Of a stretch of 64,000 nucleotides of DNA, positions 8,703-18,740 are shown piece after piece. This DNA comes from Pseudomonas sp. v388. Lineage in GTDB: Bacteria; Pseudomonadota; Gammaproteobacteria; Pseudomonadales; Pseudomonadaceae. Under the pieces are notes generated by a model. The model saw only the letters and a list, made by a program, of their open reading frames with translations. It was not told the DNA's origin and searched no databases. Every line of letters begins with the position of its first letter. Positions within the stretch are counted from its first letter, which is position 1. The position numbers and the translations under genes are program-made. The stretch lies in NCBI RefSeq assembly GCF_003935425.1, contig NZ_RHQN01000002.1, positions 682,001 to 746,000 of the forward strand, in the 5' to 3' direction.

Positions 8703-10022
8703 TTATTCGGGGGAGCGAAAGTACAGGCTGTAATTCACGGCCTTCGCGCCAGGATCGAGGATATCCAGCGCAATATGGATTGGAGTTTGCGGCGGCATCT
8801 CTTCCTTGCCTGCCATTTCGCCGCTCAGGTACTCGCTCGGCTTGAAACGACGACTGGCAATCAGCTGACCGCCGGTATCGGCGAATCGCAACTCCAGAAG
8901 CGGAAAGGGCTGGGAAAAGGCCGCCCGGTTATAAATGATCGCGTCCACCACCAGCGCGCCCTGGAACTCGGGATGGCTGCGTACCACCAGATTGCTGCTC
9001 TTGAGCAGCGAGATGTCCACTTTGGACGGCACCTTGCAACCCAGCTGCGGGCACAGTTGCTGGAACCAGGGACGATATTGATCCTGGCGTGCCAGCTGGT
9101 CGAAGTGATACCAGATGTATTGGCTGGCCAGGCCGGCCAGTGCCAGCAGGATCAGCAGGCCCCAGGCCAGGCGACGGCCCCAGCGTGGCCTGGGTCGCTG
9201 CCAGTCCAGTTGCAGGGGATCGTCGTTGAGGTCCAGCAGTGCCTGCTCGCGCACGGCCGGCTCATTGCGCGCGCGTCGGCTGCGCGAATCCGGTTCGACC
9301 TCCGGCTCCTGATCGTCCAGATCGTCATCGTCGTCCCGAGCCGACCAGCGCTCGACTTTCTCGGTTTTCTCGCCGGCCGCGCTGATGCGTGGACCGAAGG
9401 CGGGAACCGCATGCTCATCGTCGTCGATATCGCGGCCGTTACCCAGCGAGGGTTCGGTGCGTACATCGTTGTCGTGTTCGTCGTGTTCATCCGTCTCGAT
9501 CTGCGGCTCAGGGTCGGGAATGACCTCGGCCTGCAACTCGGGCAGTCGTTCCACTTCGTCGTTGCGCAGCGAATCGACCCAGCTGGCTTGCTCGGTCTGC
9601 GGCGTGTCGCGGCGAGCGGTCAGGCTGGTCTCGTCGCCCCGGACGATTGCCGGTGGCCGGGGGGCGTTATGCTGGCCGTCGCGCTTTTCCAGGCGGGCCA
9701 GTTCTTCGTCGAGGTTCAGGTTGTCGAGGTCGAGTTCGCTGACATGCCACGGGTCTTCGTCCACGGCGGGCGCAGGCGGGAGGGCTTCCCGGGTGGCGAG
9801 CGCGGGTGTGTCGTACACCGGCGCGACGGCTTGCGGCTCGGCGCGGGTCAGCACCACCTGCGGCTCTTCGTTCGAGCGTTGTTCAAGCAGTTGCCGGGCA
9901 GCGTTGAAGACCTGCAGGCAGGCGCCGCAGCGCACCACGCCGCGTGCCACGCTCAGTTGGGCGTGGCTGACTCTGAAACTGGTTTGGCAGTGCGGGCACT
10001 GCGTGACGAAGCTGTCGGTCAT
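8703..10022 (-). CDS. Zinc-ribbon, single-span membrane protein (DUF3426)
   Basis: The 439-residue protein begins with an MJ0042-type zinc ribbon with CPHC at 9-12 and CGAC at 32-35. A long acidic, proline-rich low-complexity region follows. One membrane segment occurs near residue 290 (WGLLILLALAGLASQYIW), then a C-terminal DUF3426 domain of about 120 residues that should lie in the periplasm. The function is unknown; the architecture suggests a cytoplasmic metal or protein sensor linked to an envelope domain. It lies 24 bases downstream of prmA and is probably cotranscribed with it. Confidence 0.85.
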   Translation of the reverse strand: MTDSFVTQCPHCQTSFRVSHAQLSVARGVVRCGACLQVFNAARQLLEQRSNEEPQVVLTRAEPQAVAPVYDTPALATREALPPAPAVDEDPWHVSELDLDNLNLDEELARLEKRDGQHNAPRPPAIVRGDETSLTARRDTPQTEQASWVDSLRNDEVERLPELQAEVIPDPEPQIETDEHDEHDNDVRTEPSLGNGRDIDDDEHAVPAFGPRISAAGEKTEKVERWSARDDDDDLDDQEPEVEPDSRSRRARNEPAVREQALLDLNDDPLQLDWQRPRPRWGRRLAWGLLILLALAGLASQYIWYHFDQLARQDQYRPWFQQLCPQLGCKVPSKVDISLLKSSNLVVRSHPEFQGALVVDAIIYNRAAFSQPFPLLELRFADTGGQLIASRRFKPSEYLSGEMAGKEEMPPQTPIHIALDILDPGAKAVNYSLYFRSPE

Positions 10023-10046
10023 GCGGCTGTCCGGTTCATGCAGTGG

Positions 10047-10925
10047 TTAACGGCGACGGCCCGTGATGCGTACCCAGCCATCACGATTTGCAATCGGGTC
10101 AAGATCGAATGTAGCAGCATAGGCAGCGGCCACTTCCTCACCCTGTTCGGCGAGGATGCCGGACAGCGCCAGGCGACCGCCGGGCTTGACCAGCGAGGCC
10201 AGTTGCGGCGCCAGCGAGACCAGCGGGCCGGCCAGGATGTTGGCGACCAGTACGTCCGCCTGCTCTTGCGGCATGTCTTGCGGCAGATGCAGCGGGAAGC
10301 GCTCGGCAGCGATGTTATTGCGCCCGGCGTTGTCGCGCGAAGCCTCGAGTGCCTGCACGTCGATGTCGGTGCCCACGGCCTGTTCAGCGCCCAACAGCAG
10401 GGCGGCGATGGCGAGAATGCCCGATCCGCAGCCGAAATCCAGTACGTTGCAGCCTTTGAGATCCTGGCCGTCGAGCCATTCCAGGCACAGCGCGGTGGTC
10501 GGATGGGTGCCGGTGCCGAACGCCAGGCCCGGGTCCAGCAGCAGGTTCACGGCGTCGGGTTCAGGCGCGGCGTGCCAGCTGGGGACGATCCACAGGCGCT
10601 GGCCGAAGCGCATCGGCTGGAAATTGTCCATCCAGCTGCGTTCCCAGTCCTGGTCTTCGATGACTTCGGCGCTGTGTTCCGGCAGATCGGTGCCAGTCAG
10701 CAGGCGCAGGTGCGACAGCGCCAGACCGGCGTCGGTATCGGCTTCGAACAGGGCCAGCAGGTGGGTATGTGTCCACAATGGCGTGGTGTTGAGTTCCGGC
10801 TCGAAAATCGGCTGGTCCTCGGCGTCCATGAACGTCACGGAAACGGCGCCCACTTCGAGCAGCGCGTCTTCGTAGGTTTCGGCTTGTTCTGGGCTGATGG
10901 CGAGGCGGACTTGCAGCCAAGGCAT
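10047..10925 (-). CDS. prmA: Ribosomal protein L11 methyltransferase
   Basis: PrmA trimethylates several amino groups of ribosomal protein L11 with S-adenosylmethionine. The 292-residue length matches the family. The substrate-recognition domain is N-terminal ([16 protein letters not shown]). The catalytic domain has the family motif [15 protein letters not shown] and the SAM site [20 protein letters not shown]. The active-site loop is [10 protein letters not shown]. It lies downstream of accC but is separated from it by a strong terminator, so it needs its own promoter in 10926-11000. Confidence 0.97.
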   Translation of the reverse strand: MPWLQVRLAISPEQAETYEDALLEVGAVSVTFMDAEDQPIFEPELNTTPLWTHTHLLALFEADTDAGLALSHLRLLTGTDLPEHSAEVIEDQDWERSWMDNFQPMRFGQRLWIVPSWHAAPEPDAVNLLLDPGLAFGTGTHPTTALCLEWLDGQDLKGCNVLDFGCGSGILAIAALLLGAEQAVGTDIDVQALEASRDNAGRNNIAAERFPLHLPQDMPQEQADVLVANILAGPLVSLAPQLASLVKPGGRLALSGILAEQGEEVAAAYAATFDLDPIANRDGWVRITGRRR

Positions 10926-11001
10926 GGCGGATTACCTTCGAGTCAAAATAGGGTGTGCAGCAGGGCCGCGAAAGCCGGCAAGTTTACTTCTATGCGCTGC
11001 A

Positions 11002-11035
11002 AACAACAAAGCCGCATCACTGCGGCTTTGTTGTT
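11002..11035 (-). terminator. Intrinsic terminator after accC
   Basis: A perfect 15-bp stem, AACAACAAAGCCGCA with its complement, closes a four-base loop and is U-rich on the accC strand. It separates the accB-accC transcript from prmA. Confidence 0.85.
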
Positions 11036-11050
11036 CTGAAACACGCTGAC

Positions 11051-12394
11051 TTATTGATCGGCCAGTTTGTGTTCCAGGTAGTGGATGTTGACGCCGCCTT
11101 CGCAGAAGCCTTCATCACGGGTCAGATCACGGTGCAGCGGAATGTTGGTCTTGATCCCGTCGACCACGATTTCGTCCAGGGCGTTGCGCATGCGAGCCAT
11201 GGCTTCATCGCGGGTCGCGCCCCAGGTGATCAGCTTGCCGATCAGGGAATCGTAGTTGGAAGGAACCTTGTAACCGCTGTACAGGTGCGAATCGACCCGC
11301 ACGCCGTTGCCGCCCGGAGCATGGAAGTGCTTGACCAGACCTGGGCTGGGGATGAAGGTTTTCGGATCTTCGGCGTTGATCCGGCATTCCAGCGCGTGGC
11401 CGTTGAAGATCACGTCATCCTGAGTGAACGACAGCTTGTTGCCCGCGGCGATGCTCAGCATCTCCTTGACGATGTCGACACCGGTGATCATTTCCGAAAC
11501 CGGGTGTTCAACCTGGACGCGGGTGTTCATCTCGATGAAGTAGAAGCGGCCGTTTTCATACAGGAACTCGAAAGTGCCCGCACCGCGGTAGCCGATATCG
11601 ATACACGCCTTGACGCACGCTGCGAACACGTCCTTGCGGGCCTGTTCGTCGATGAACGGCGCCGGCGCTTCTTCCAGGACTTTCTGGTGACGACGTTGCA
11701 GCGAGCAATCGCGGTCGCCCAGGTGGATCGCCTGGCCCTGGCCGTCGGAAATGACCTGGACTTCCACGTGACGTGGGTTGGTCAGGTACTTTTCCAGGTA
11801 GACCATCGGGTTGCTGAACCAGGCGGCCGCTTCGGCACGAGTCTGGGCAGCCGCTTCGATCAGGTCTTCTTCGCGATGAACCACGCGCATGCCGCGACCA
11901 CCACCGCCACCGGCGGCCTTGATGATCACCGGGTAGCCGACTTCACGGCCGATGCGCAATGCGGTTTCTTCGTCTTCCGGCAGCGGGCCGTCGGAACCCG
12001 GAACGGTCGGCACCTTGGCGCGCTTCATGGCGTCCTTGGCGGATACCTTGTCGCCCATCAGGCGAATGGTGTCCGCCTTGGGACCGATGAACGCGAAGCC
12101 CGATTTCTCGACCTGCTCGGCAAAGTCGGCGTTTTCCGCCAGGAAACCGTAGCCGGGGTGAATCGCCGTGGCGCCGGTCACTTCGGCAGCAGAGATGATC
12201 GCCGGAATGTTCAGGTACGACAGGTTGGCGGGTGCCGGACCGATGCAGACAGTTTCGTCGGCCAGGCCCAGGTGCATCAACTCGCGATCTGCCGTGGAGT
12301 GTACAGCGACGGTCTTGATGCCCAGTTCCTTACAGGCACGCAAGATGCGCAAGGCAATTTCGCCGCGGTTGGCGATCAGAACTTTTTCCAACAT
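11051..12394 (-). CDS. accC: Acetyl-CoA carboxylase, biotin carboxylase subunit
   Basis: AccC uses ATP and bicarbonate to carboxylate the biotin on AccB, the first half-reaction of malonyl-CoA synthesis. The 447-residue protein has an N-terminal biotin carboxylase domain ([20 protein letters not shown]), an ATP-grasp domain with glycine-rich [14 protein letters not shown], the catalytic [14 protein letters not shown], and a C-terminal domain. The start is the ATG at 12392-12394. An in-frame ATG seven codons upstream would nearly touch accB. accB ends 17 bases upstream, and the pair form the usual accBC operon. Confidence 0.98.
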   Translation of the reverse strand: MLEKVLIANRGEIALRILRACKELGIKTVAVHSTADRELMHLGLADETVCIGPAPANLSYLNIPAIISAAEVTGATAIHPGYGFLAENADFAEQVEKSGFAFIGPKADTIRLMGDKVSAKDAMKRAKVPTVPGSDGPLPEDEETALRIGREVGYPVIIKAAGGGGGRGMRVVHREEDLIEAAAQTRAEAAAWFSNPMVYLEKYLTNPRHVEVQVISDGQGQAIHLGDRDCSLQRRHQKVLEEAPAPFIDEQARKDVFAACVKACIDIGYRGAGTFEFLYENGRFYFIEMNTRVQVEHPVSEMITGVDIVKEMLSIAAGNKLSFTQDDVIFNGHALECRINAEDPKTFIPSPGLVKHFHAPGGNGVRVDSHLYSGYKVPSNYDSLIGKLITWGATRDEAMARMRNALDEIVVDGIKTNIPLHRDLTRDEGFCEGGVNIHYLEHKLADQ

Positions 12395-12411
12395 CGCAGG
12401 CTCTCCCCGGT

Positions 12412-12867
12412 TCAAACGATAGTGAACAGCGGCTGGTCAAATTCAACCGGCTGACCGTTTTCTACCAGGATGGATTCGATCACACCGCTGGCTTCGGCCT
12501 GGATGTGGTTCATCATTTTCATCGCTTCGACGATGCAGATGGTGTCGCCTTTCTTGACGGTCTGGCCGACTTCGACGAATGCAGGCGAAGTAGGTGCCGG
12601 GGTGCGGTAGAACGTACCGACCATTGGCGACTTGACCACGTGACCGTTCAGCTTGGGAGCCGATGGAGCCTCAGCGGCGGCGGCAACCGGTGCTGCTGCC
12701 GGAGCAGGAGCCGGAGCGGCAACCGGGGCCGGCGCGTAGTACGGCTGGGCAGGGGTCTTGCTGTGGCGGCTGATCCGTACGGATTCTTCGCCTTCACGAA
12801 TTTCCAGCTCGTCGATGCCAGATTCTTCCAGCAGTTCGATCAGTTTCTTGACTTTGCGAATATCCAT
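12412..12867 (-). CDS. accB: Acetyl-CoA carboxylase, biotin carboxyl carrier protein
   Basis: AccB carries the biotin that shuttles CO2 from AccC to the carboxyltransferase. The 151-residue protein has an N-terminal dimerisation region, an alanine- and proline-rich flexible linker (about residues 40-72), and a C-terminal biotinyl domain with the signature VEAMKMMN. Lysine 117 is the predicted biotinylation site. It sits between aroQ and accC, as in other pseudomonads. Confidence 0.98.
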   Translation of the reverse strand: MDIRKVKKLIELLEESGIDELEIREGEESVRISRHSKTPAQPYYAPAPVAAPAPAPAAAPVAAAAEAPSAPKLNGHVVKSPMVGTFYRTPAPTSPAFVEVGQTVKKGDTICIVEAMKMMNHIQAEASGVIESILVENGQPVEFDQPLFTIV

Positions 12868-12952
12868 TAATCATCAACTCCCAAGGGGCTGTCAGGGGCA
12901 TTTTCTTTGGCGGCCGGTTCAAGCCATATGGACCAGCGTCAGGCTGTGCCGG

Positions 12953-13405
12953 TCACGGCTTGGAGCTAACGGCCAGTTGTTCCAGGGCGGCCTCCAGGGC
13001 CAGTCGGTAACCGCTGGCGCCAAGGCCGCAGATCACTCCTACCGCAACGTCTGAGAAGTAGGAGTGATGGCGGAAAGGTTCGCGTTTGTGCACGTTCGAT
13101 AAATGCACTTCGATGAATGGGATGCTCACTCCCAGCAGCGCGTCACGTATTGCCACGCTGGTGTGCGTAAATGCCGCCGGATTGATCAGGATGAAATCCA
13201 CGCCTTCATCGCGGGCGGCGTGAATGCGATCGATCAATTCGTACTCGGCATTGCTTTGCAGGTACATCAGATGATGACCGGCTTCGCGAGCGCGTTTTTC
13301 CAGGTCCTGATTGATCTGCGCCAGGGTGATCGTGCCGTATACGCCGGGTTCCCGGGTGCCGAGCAGGTTCAGATTGGGGCCGTGGAGGACCAGGATAGTC
13401 GCCAT
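12953..13405 (-). CDS. aroQ: Type II 3-dehydroquinate dehydratase
   Basis: AroQ dehydrates 3-dehydroquinate to 3-dehydroshikimate in the shikimate pathway. The 150-residue length and the opening [21 protein letters not shown] are diagnostic of the type II enzyme; the loop contains the catalytic Arg and Tyr. [16 protein letters not shown] and [17 protein letters not shown] carry the substrate-binding Asn and catalytic His. It lies 85 bp upstream of accB on the same strand. Confidence 0.98.
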   Translation of the reverse strand: MATILVLHGPNLNLLGTREPGVYGTITLAQINQDLEKRAREAGHHLMYLQSNAEYELIDRIHAARDEGVDFILINPAAFTHTSVAIRDALLGVSIPFIEVHLSNVHKREPFRHHSYFSDVAVGVICGLGASGYRLALEAALEQLAVSSKP

Positions 13406-13533
13406 CGAGTGTTCCTTTTATTATCCGCGAGCGTTAACGCCCGGCGACTATGCCGGAAGGTCGATGGACTGTCCAGTTAACTACAGTAGCCAGCACGATG
13501 AGCGATATTCGCGCAAAGTTTGTGACTCAGGGT

Positions 13534-15318
13534 CTAGATCTGGTCATTTGCGCCATTCAGACGCTCGACAAGCCCCTGAGCGTCGATCTCTCCCACGACC
13601 CTGACATGTTCCAGTTCGTTGCCCGCCTTGTCGAAGAACAACAGCGCCGGCGGGCCGAACAACTTGTAGCGATCCAGCAGCGCACGTTGCTCGGCGTTGC
13701 TGTCGGTCATGTCGAAACGAACCAGGCTGTACCCCGACAGGCGGTCGACGACTTGCGGGTCCGGCAGCACTTCGTGCTCGATCACCTTGCAGCTGATGCA
13801 CCAGTCGGCGTACCAGTCGAGCAGCAACGGCTTACCTTCGCTGCTGGCCTGCGCCAGGACTCGGTCCAGTTCAGCAGAGGTACTGATGGTCTGCCATCGG
13901 GACGTGGCGGGAATAGCTACCGCGCCGCTGTTCACGGTTGTCGTCGGTCGACCCAGCGGTCGCATCGGATCGGTCTGACCGCTCAAAGCGCCATACCAGC
14001 ATGCCAGAGCGTAGACCAACAAAAACAAGCCGATGAGCTGCGCCAGCTTTTGGCGAGGCGTTTTGTCGGTCAGTTCCAGCACGCCCATGAACAGCGCGAC
14101 GCCGGCACTGAGCAGCCCCACCAGCAACAGAGTGATCGGCCCTGGCAGAACGCGGCTGAGCAGGCCGATGGCCAAGGCCAGCAGCAACACGCCGATGGCA
14201 TTCTTGACGGTGACCAGCCATGGGCCGCTTTTCGGCAGCCACGTCGCGCCGCCGGAGGCGACCAGCAGCAGCGGCGCGCCCATGCCAAGGCCCAGGGCAA
14301 AGAGTTTCAGGGCGCCGCCGAGGGCATCGCCACTGGCACTGATGTACAGCAGCGCACCGGCCAGGGGTGCCGAAACGCAAGGTGACACCAGCAGGCTCGA
14401 CACCACGCCCAATACTGCCGCGCCCCACAGCGAGCCGCCTTCGGTCTTGCCCGCAATCCGGTCCAGACGGTTGCTCACGGCCTGCGGCAGGCGCAACTCG
14501 AAGACGCCGAACATCGCCACGGCGAACAGTACAAAGAAGGCCGAGAACGGCACCAGCACCCAGGCTGATTGCAGACGCGCCTGCAGGTTGAGCCCGGCGC
14601 CGAATACGCCCATCAATGCGCCCAGCAGCGCGAAGCACACCGCCATCGGCAGCACGTAGGCCAGTGACAGGCTAAGCCCGCGCAGCCCGCCGACCTGCCC
14701 GCGCAGCACTACGCCGGAGAGGATCGGCAACATGGGCAGCACGCACGGCGTGAAGGTCAGCCCGACACCGGCGAGGAAAAACAGCGCCAGTTCTTTCCAG
14801 GTCCAGCCGGGCTTGGTGGTCGGCGCAGCGCTGGCGGGGGGCGCAGCTGTCACGTCGCCGATGTTCAGGCGTTCGGTTTCAGGTGGATAGCACAGACCTT
14901 TGTCTGCGCAGCCTTGATAAGTGACCGCCAGGGTGAACGGACGCTCGTCGCCGGCTTTGCGTGGCAGGTCAATGTCGAGAATGCCGTGATAGACCTCGAC
15001 GTCGCCAAAGTACTCGTCGTGTTTTTTCTCACCGGCAGGTAACTGCGCTTCACCCAGGCCGATGTCGGCGGGCTCGGTGCGGAACTGGAAGCGATGGCGG
15101 TACAGGTAATAGCCTTCGGTGGCGACGAACCGCAGCCTGACCGATTGGGGCGTGGTTTCGATCAGGCTCAACTGGAACGCCTGGCGTACAGGCAGGAACT
15201 CCTTGCTGTTATCCAGCGACCCGCCGCCCAGTGTGGCGGCAGGGCGGTTCTCCAGCAGCCCGGCCCCGGTAGCAGGCAGGGCCAGGATCAACAGCATCAG
15301 GCATAACAAGCGGCGCAT
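13534..15318 (-). CDS. dsbD: Thiol:disulfide interchange protein DsbD
   Basis: DsbD passes electrons from cytoplasmic thioredoxin across the inner membrane to periplasmic DsbC-type partners and cytochrome maturation. The 594-residue protein has a signal sequence, a periplasmic immunoglobulin-like domain with paired cysteines (GCADKGLC), about eight membrane helices with the redox cysteines in FTPCVLPMLP and VSPCVSAP, and a C-terminal thioredoxin-like domain with DWYADWCISCK. The ATG at 15316-15318 was chosen because it starts a signal sequence and has GAGG upstream; a longer frame to 15495 has no such support. In PAO1 the equivalent is called dipZ. Confidence 0.95.
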   Translation of the reverse strand: MRRLLCLMLLILALPATGAGLLENRPAATLGGGSLDNSKEFLPVRQAFQLSLIETTPQSVRLRFVATEGYYLYRHRFQFRTEPADIGLGEAQLPAGEKKHDEYFGDVEVYHGILDIDLPRKAGDERPFTLAVTYQGCADKGLCYPPETERLNIGDVTAAPPASAAPTTKPGWTWKELALFFLAGVGLTFTPCVLPMLPILSGVVLRGQVGGLRGLSLSLAYVLPMAVCFALLGALMGVFGAGLNLQARLQSAWVLVPFSAFFVLFAVAMFGVFELRLPQAVSNRLDRIAGKTEGGSLWGAAVLGVVSSLLVSPCVSAPLAGALLYISASGDALGGALKLFALGLGMGAPLLLVASGGATWLPKSGPWLVTVKNAIGVLLLALAIGLLSRVLPGPITLLLVGLLSAGVALFMGVLELTDKTPRQKLAQLIGLFLLVYALACWYGALSGQTDPMRPLGRPTTTVNSGAVAIPATSRWQTISTSAELDRVLAQASSEGKPLLLDWYADWCISCKVIEHEVLPDPQVVDRLSGYSLVRFDMTDSNAEQRALLDRYKLFGPPALLFFDKAGNELEHVRVVGEIDAQGLVERLNGANDQI

Positions 15319-15524
15319 GGCGGCCTCGCATCTCGAAAGTCCGCGCATGATAACCAAGAGCGTCGCATCGTGCTGGATCGTGGACGGAACGAACGCGGCT
15401 TGATGTGTGAGGGGGAGTAACCGTTCAGGGGCAGTGTGCGTGCTTTCTTGTTTACAGTCGGGATTTCCAGCTCCTTGCCAAAATGGTTTCAACAACTCGG
15501 GCCATCGTGGGAGGTGTTCCTGCT

Positions 15525-15831
15525 TATGGTAGGCCCGAGCTTGCTCGCGATCTGGCGCGTAGCGGCAGCCACAGTTTTTGTAGCGCCTAGCGGCTCGTCT
15601 TCGCCAGCCCGCTGGTTGCTACAGGTCTGCGGCGTCCGTGGTTAGGGTGGGAGCGAGCTTGCTCGCGATCTGGCGCGTAGTGGCAGCAACAGTTTTAGTA
15701 GCTTCTGTCAGCTCGTCTTCGCCAGCCCGCTGGTTGCTACAGGTCTGCGGTGTTCGTGGTTACGGTGGGAGCGAGCTTGCTCGCGATCTGACGCGTAGCG
15801 GCAGCAACGGTTTTTGTAGCGTCTGTGGTTC
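15525..15831. repeat. 118-bp tandem array of REP-containing units, about 2.6 copies
   Basis: The palindrome-containing sequence CGAGCTTGCTCGCGATCTG recurs at 15536, 15654 and (with one extra change near its end) 15772, exactly 118 bases apart. The first two units match along almost their full length, including the run TCGCCAGCCCGCTGGTTGCT; the third copy is cut off after about 60 bases. Each unit carries the palindrome GCGAGC-TT-GCTCGC. The array lies just past the pbpC stop. The rest of the dsbD-pbpC gap (15319-15524) shows no gene. Confidence 0.9.
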
Positions 15832-15845
15832 GGCACAATTTCGCT

Positions 15846-18233
15846 TCACTCCACCACATTGAACTCCACTCGCGCGGTCTGGCCGCTTTCGTCGAGCACG
15901 CTCAGCTCAAAACGGCCCAGGCGGTTCAGGGTGTTGGTGAAGTCCTGTTGATTGTCGGTGTTCGCTACCTGAGCGCCATCGACGAACCACCAGCGTCGGC
16001 CACTGCCGCCCAGGGCCGACAGCTTGAGGCGCAGTGCCTGACGGCTCGCGCCGGGCAGGCGCAGGTTGTCGCCGTCGCGCACGCCGACGATGCTCAGCGG
16101 CGGTGCGAGATTGAGGCTTTGCGGCGGGCAACTCGCATCTACCGGCGGCAAGCGTGCTTCACGACGTTCGGCACGGGGCAGCCAGGGCTCCAGCGGCGCG
16201 GGCCACAGCGCGACGTCCCGAGGTTGCGCCTGCGGGCAACCGGCGCCGACCCGCAGACCTTCGGCATTGGTCCAGATTCGCTCCTGCAAACCCAGGCCCA
16301 GCGGCTGATCGGTGGCTTGCAAAGTGGGCGGCGTGGTGCCGTCCAGCGTCCAGGCGAATCGCTGACGGCGACAGTTGGGATCGCTCTTGCTCATGGGCTG
16401 CCCCAAAGGCCAGCAGATGGCGGCGACGCCAATGTTCATCGGCACCGGCTGGACGGGCACCGCAATACCGCGCTGGCTGTCGCGATTGACCAGAACATCG
16501 TGGACTTGAAGCATCAGCGGCGCCGCCGAGGCCAGGCCGAACTGACCCGGAACCGGCGTGCCGTCCGGCCGGCCGATCCACACACCCACCAGAAACCGCG
16601 GGCCGACGCCGATGGCCCAGGCATCGCGAAAGCCATAGCTGGTCCCGGTTTTCCAGGCCAGTTGCGGGCGCTGGACCAGCTCGGCGCGCGGATCGATGTC
16701 CGGCCGTGACTGGCCGCTGAGGATCCTGCGGATGATCCAGGCCGCACCCGGCGACATCATCCGCCGTTCGCGCAAACGATCATCCGGCTGCAGGCGTATG
16801 TCGGCACTGCGACCGCCGCGTGCGAATGCGCTGTAGCCGGCGACCAGTTGCTCCAGCCGACTGCCCGCGCCACCAAGAATCAGAGCCAGATTGGGTTCGG
16901 CCAGCGGCGGCAGGACCAGCGGCACGCCGCCATTGCGCAGTTCGGCAGCGAACCGCTTGGGTCCATAGACCTCCAGCAATTGCACTGCCGGCAGGTTGAG
17001 CGACATCGACAATGCGGAGCTGGCCGCCACCGGTCCGCCGAAGCCTGTGGAAAAATTGCCCGGTCGATAATCACCATAGCGGCGCGGCACATCCTGCAAC
17101 AAGGATTCGGAATGAATCAGCCCGGCGTCCATCGCCAGTCCATAAAGAAACGGCTTGAGCGTCGAACCGGGCGAACGCAGCGCCGTCACCATGTCCACAT
17201 GACCAAAACGCTTGGCGTCATTGATGTCCACCGAGCCGACATAGGCGCGTACGGCCATGGTCTCGGCTTCCACCACCAGAATCGCGGCCGAGGTACGTTC
17301 CGGCAGACGCGCACGCCAACCCAGAATCAGGTCTTCCATACGCCGTTGCAGGCTGGCGTCCAGCGTGGTGCGAATCAGCGGCGGGCTGTCCGGGCGATTC
17401 AGGCGTCGGGCCAGCAAAGGTGCCAGGCTCGGTTCCTGGCGAGGTGCGAGCAGCAGCGGTTCTTCCAGTGCTTCATCAATGCTCGCCGGTGGCCATACCT
17501 GAAACTCGGCCAGTCGCCGCAAGACTTTGTCCCGCGCCAGCTGCGCCCGTTGCGGGTGACGATCCGGGCGCAAACGGCTCGGTGCCTGCGGCAACACCGC
17601 CAGCAACGCCGCTTCCGAGCGGGTCAGGTTCTGCGGCGACTTGCCCAGATACGCCCAGCTTGCCGCCGCGACGCCTTGCAGCGTGCCGCCAAACGGGGCG
17701 CGATTGAGGTAGATGCCGAGAATCTGGTCCTTGGACAAGTGCCATTCCAGCTGCACAGTGCGCCACAGCTGGCGCATCTTTCCCGGCAGGGTTCGGGCGT
17801 GAGGATCGAGCAAGCGCGCCACCTGCATCGACAAGGTGCTGCCGCCCGATACCACTCGATCATCGCTGAGGTTCTGCCAGGTCGCCCGGACCAGAGCCAG
17901 CGGGTTGACGCCGGGGTGGCTGTAGAACCAGCGATCCTCATAGGTCAGCAAGGCTTCGAGGTAATACGGTGACACCTGGCCGGTGCTGATCGGGTAACGC
18001 CACACGCCGTTGGCATCGGCGAAACGCCACAGCGGCGTGCCGTCTTCAGCCAGTACCACGCGAGCCAGATCGTCCTTGGGCAGCGGCAGCGGCCAGATAC
18101 GGTCGGCCAGCCACAGCAGAGCCACGGCGGCCAGAGTCGCGAACACGCTCCCGCGTACCAGCTTGAATAAGCGCGAGCCTGCTGCCGGTTGCCAGCGTTC
18201 ACGAATGAGCTGCATGGGAAATACAGGTTTCAA
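15846..18233 (-). CDS. pbpC: Penicillin-binding protein 1C
   Basis: PbpC is a bifunctional class A penicillin-binding protein that polymerises and probably cross-links peptidoglycan in the periplasm. One N-terminal membrane anchor (about residues 27-46) is followed by a GT51 glycosyltransferase with EDRWFYSHPG. The transpeptidase has the motifs SPGSTLKPF, SMSLN and KTGTSYG. The C-terminal BiPBP_C domain is typical of PBP1C. Two starts are possible: a TTG at 18233 with AAAGG about nine bases upstream, and an ATG at 18215 without a clear ribosome site. It pairs with the alpha-2-macroglobulin gene nearby, as in Escherichia coli. Confidence 0.94.
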   Translation of the reverse strand: MKPVFPMQLIRERWQPAAGSRLFKLVRGSVFATLAAVALLWLADRIWPLPLPKDDLARVVLAEDGTPLWRFADANGVWRYPISTGQVSPYYLEALLTYEDRWFYSHPGVNPLALVRATWQNLSDDRVVSGGSTLSMQVARLLDPHARTLPGKMRQLWRTVQLEWHLSKDQILGIYLNRAPFGGTLQGVAAASWAYLGKSPQNLTRSEAALLAVLPQAPSRLRPDRHPQRAQLARDKVLRRLAEFQVWPPASIDEALEEPLLLAPRQEPSLAPLLARRLNRPDSPPLIRTTLDASLQRRMEDLILGWRARLPERTSAAILVVEAETMAVRAYVGSVDINDAKRFGHVDMVTALRSPGSTLKPFLYGLAMDAGLIHSESLLQDVPRRYGDYRPGNFSTGFGGPVAASSALSMSLNLPAVQLLEVYGPKRFAAELRNGGVPLVLPPLAEPNLALILGGAGSRLEQLVAGYSAFARGGRSADIRLQPDDRLRERRMMSPGAAWIIRRILSGQSRPDIDPRAELVQRPQLAWKTGTSYGFRDAWAIGVGPRFLVGVWIGRPDGTPVPGQFGLASAAPLMLQVHDVLVNRDSQRGIAVPVQPVPMNIGVAAICWPLGQPMSKSDPNCRRQRFAWTLDGTTPPTLQATDQPLGLGLQERIWTNAEGLRVGAGCPQAQPRDVALWPAPLEPWLPRAERREARLPPVDASCPPQSLNLAPPLSIVGVRDGDNLRLPGASRQALRLKLSALGGSGRRWWFVDGAQVANTDNQQDFTNTLNRLGRFELSVLDESGQTARVEFNVVE

Positions 18234-18328
18234 TACAAAGAGCCTTTATGATCCACGGAACCAGACATACTCCGCGATAGCCAAAGCGAGCAGTTCAATT
18301 TCTCAAAGATCCCGATAAGGACGTACAT

Positions 18329-18622
18329 ATGCAGGTAGAAGGCTTTTTCGAATGGCTGGGACAGGCAATCGGGGCGGTGATCCGCTTTATCGTCGATGGC
18401 CTGGCATGGTTGTTCAACGGGTTTACCAATGCCGGCGGCAATTTCGTCGAAGGCTTGTCCCGCACACTGGGAATGGATACGTCGCTGGTCAGCATCGTGG
18501 CGCTGGTCATCGGGCTGCTGCTGTTGTACTCGGCGATTCGCGCCTTCATGCGAGCCTCGATCATCATGGGGATCATCTGGCTGGCGCTGGGGCTGTGGAT
18601 GCTGAGCTGGATCATTCACTAG
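18329..18622 (+). CDS. Small two-span membrane protein
   Basis: This 97-residue protein has an amphipathic N-terminus (FFEWLGQAIGAVIRFIVDGL) and two hydrophobic segments near the C-terminus (SLVSIVALVIGLLLLYSAI and IIMGIIWLALGLWMLSWII). A good ribosome site, AAGGA, lies nine bases before the ATG. I do not recognise the family. It is read opposite to the flanking pbpC and alpha-2-macroglobulin genes. A reverse-strand frame across the same DNA lacks these features and was discarded. Confidence 0.7.
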   Translation: MQVEGFFEWLGQAIGAVIRFIVDGLAWLFNGFTNAGGNFVEGLSRTLGMDTSLVSIVALVIGLLLLYSAIRAFMRASIIMGIIWLALGLWMLSWIIH

Positions 18623-18701
18623 GCTTGGTACGACAGGTATCTGCGCCCGGTGATGCCGCATTGAAAGCAGGCTCGGAATGACCTCCGCCAGGCAGTCTTG
18701 C

Positions 18702-18733
18702 CGTTCGTGCCCGCGAACAGGCGGGCACGAACG
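18702..18733. terminator. Hairpin between convergent genes
   Basis: CGTTCGTGCCCGC and its exact complement form a 13-bp stem with a six-base loop, directly before the stop of the alpha-2-macroglobulin gene. There is no strong U-tract on either strand, but the location between convergent genes suggests two-way termination. Confidence 0.55.
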
Positions 18734-18740
18734 ATAGACC

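Noticed and set aside
8775-11039. Very long plus-strand frame (754 codons) across prmA and the zinc-ribbon gene
   Set aside because: Crosses two real genes and a terminator antisense; no domain visible.
18230-18661. Minus-strand frame of 143 codons opposite the small membrane protein
   Set aside because: Lacks a ribosome site and membrane character; the plus-strand gene is better supported.
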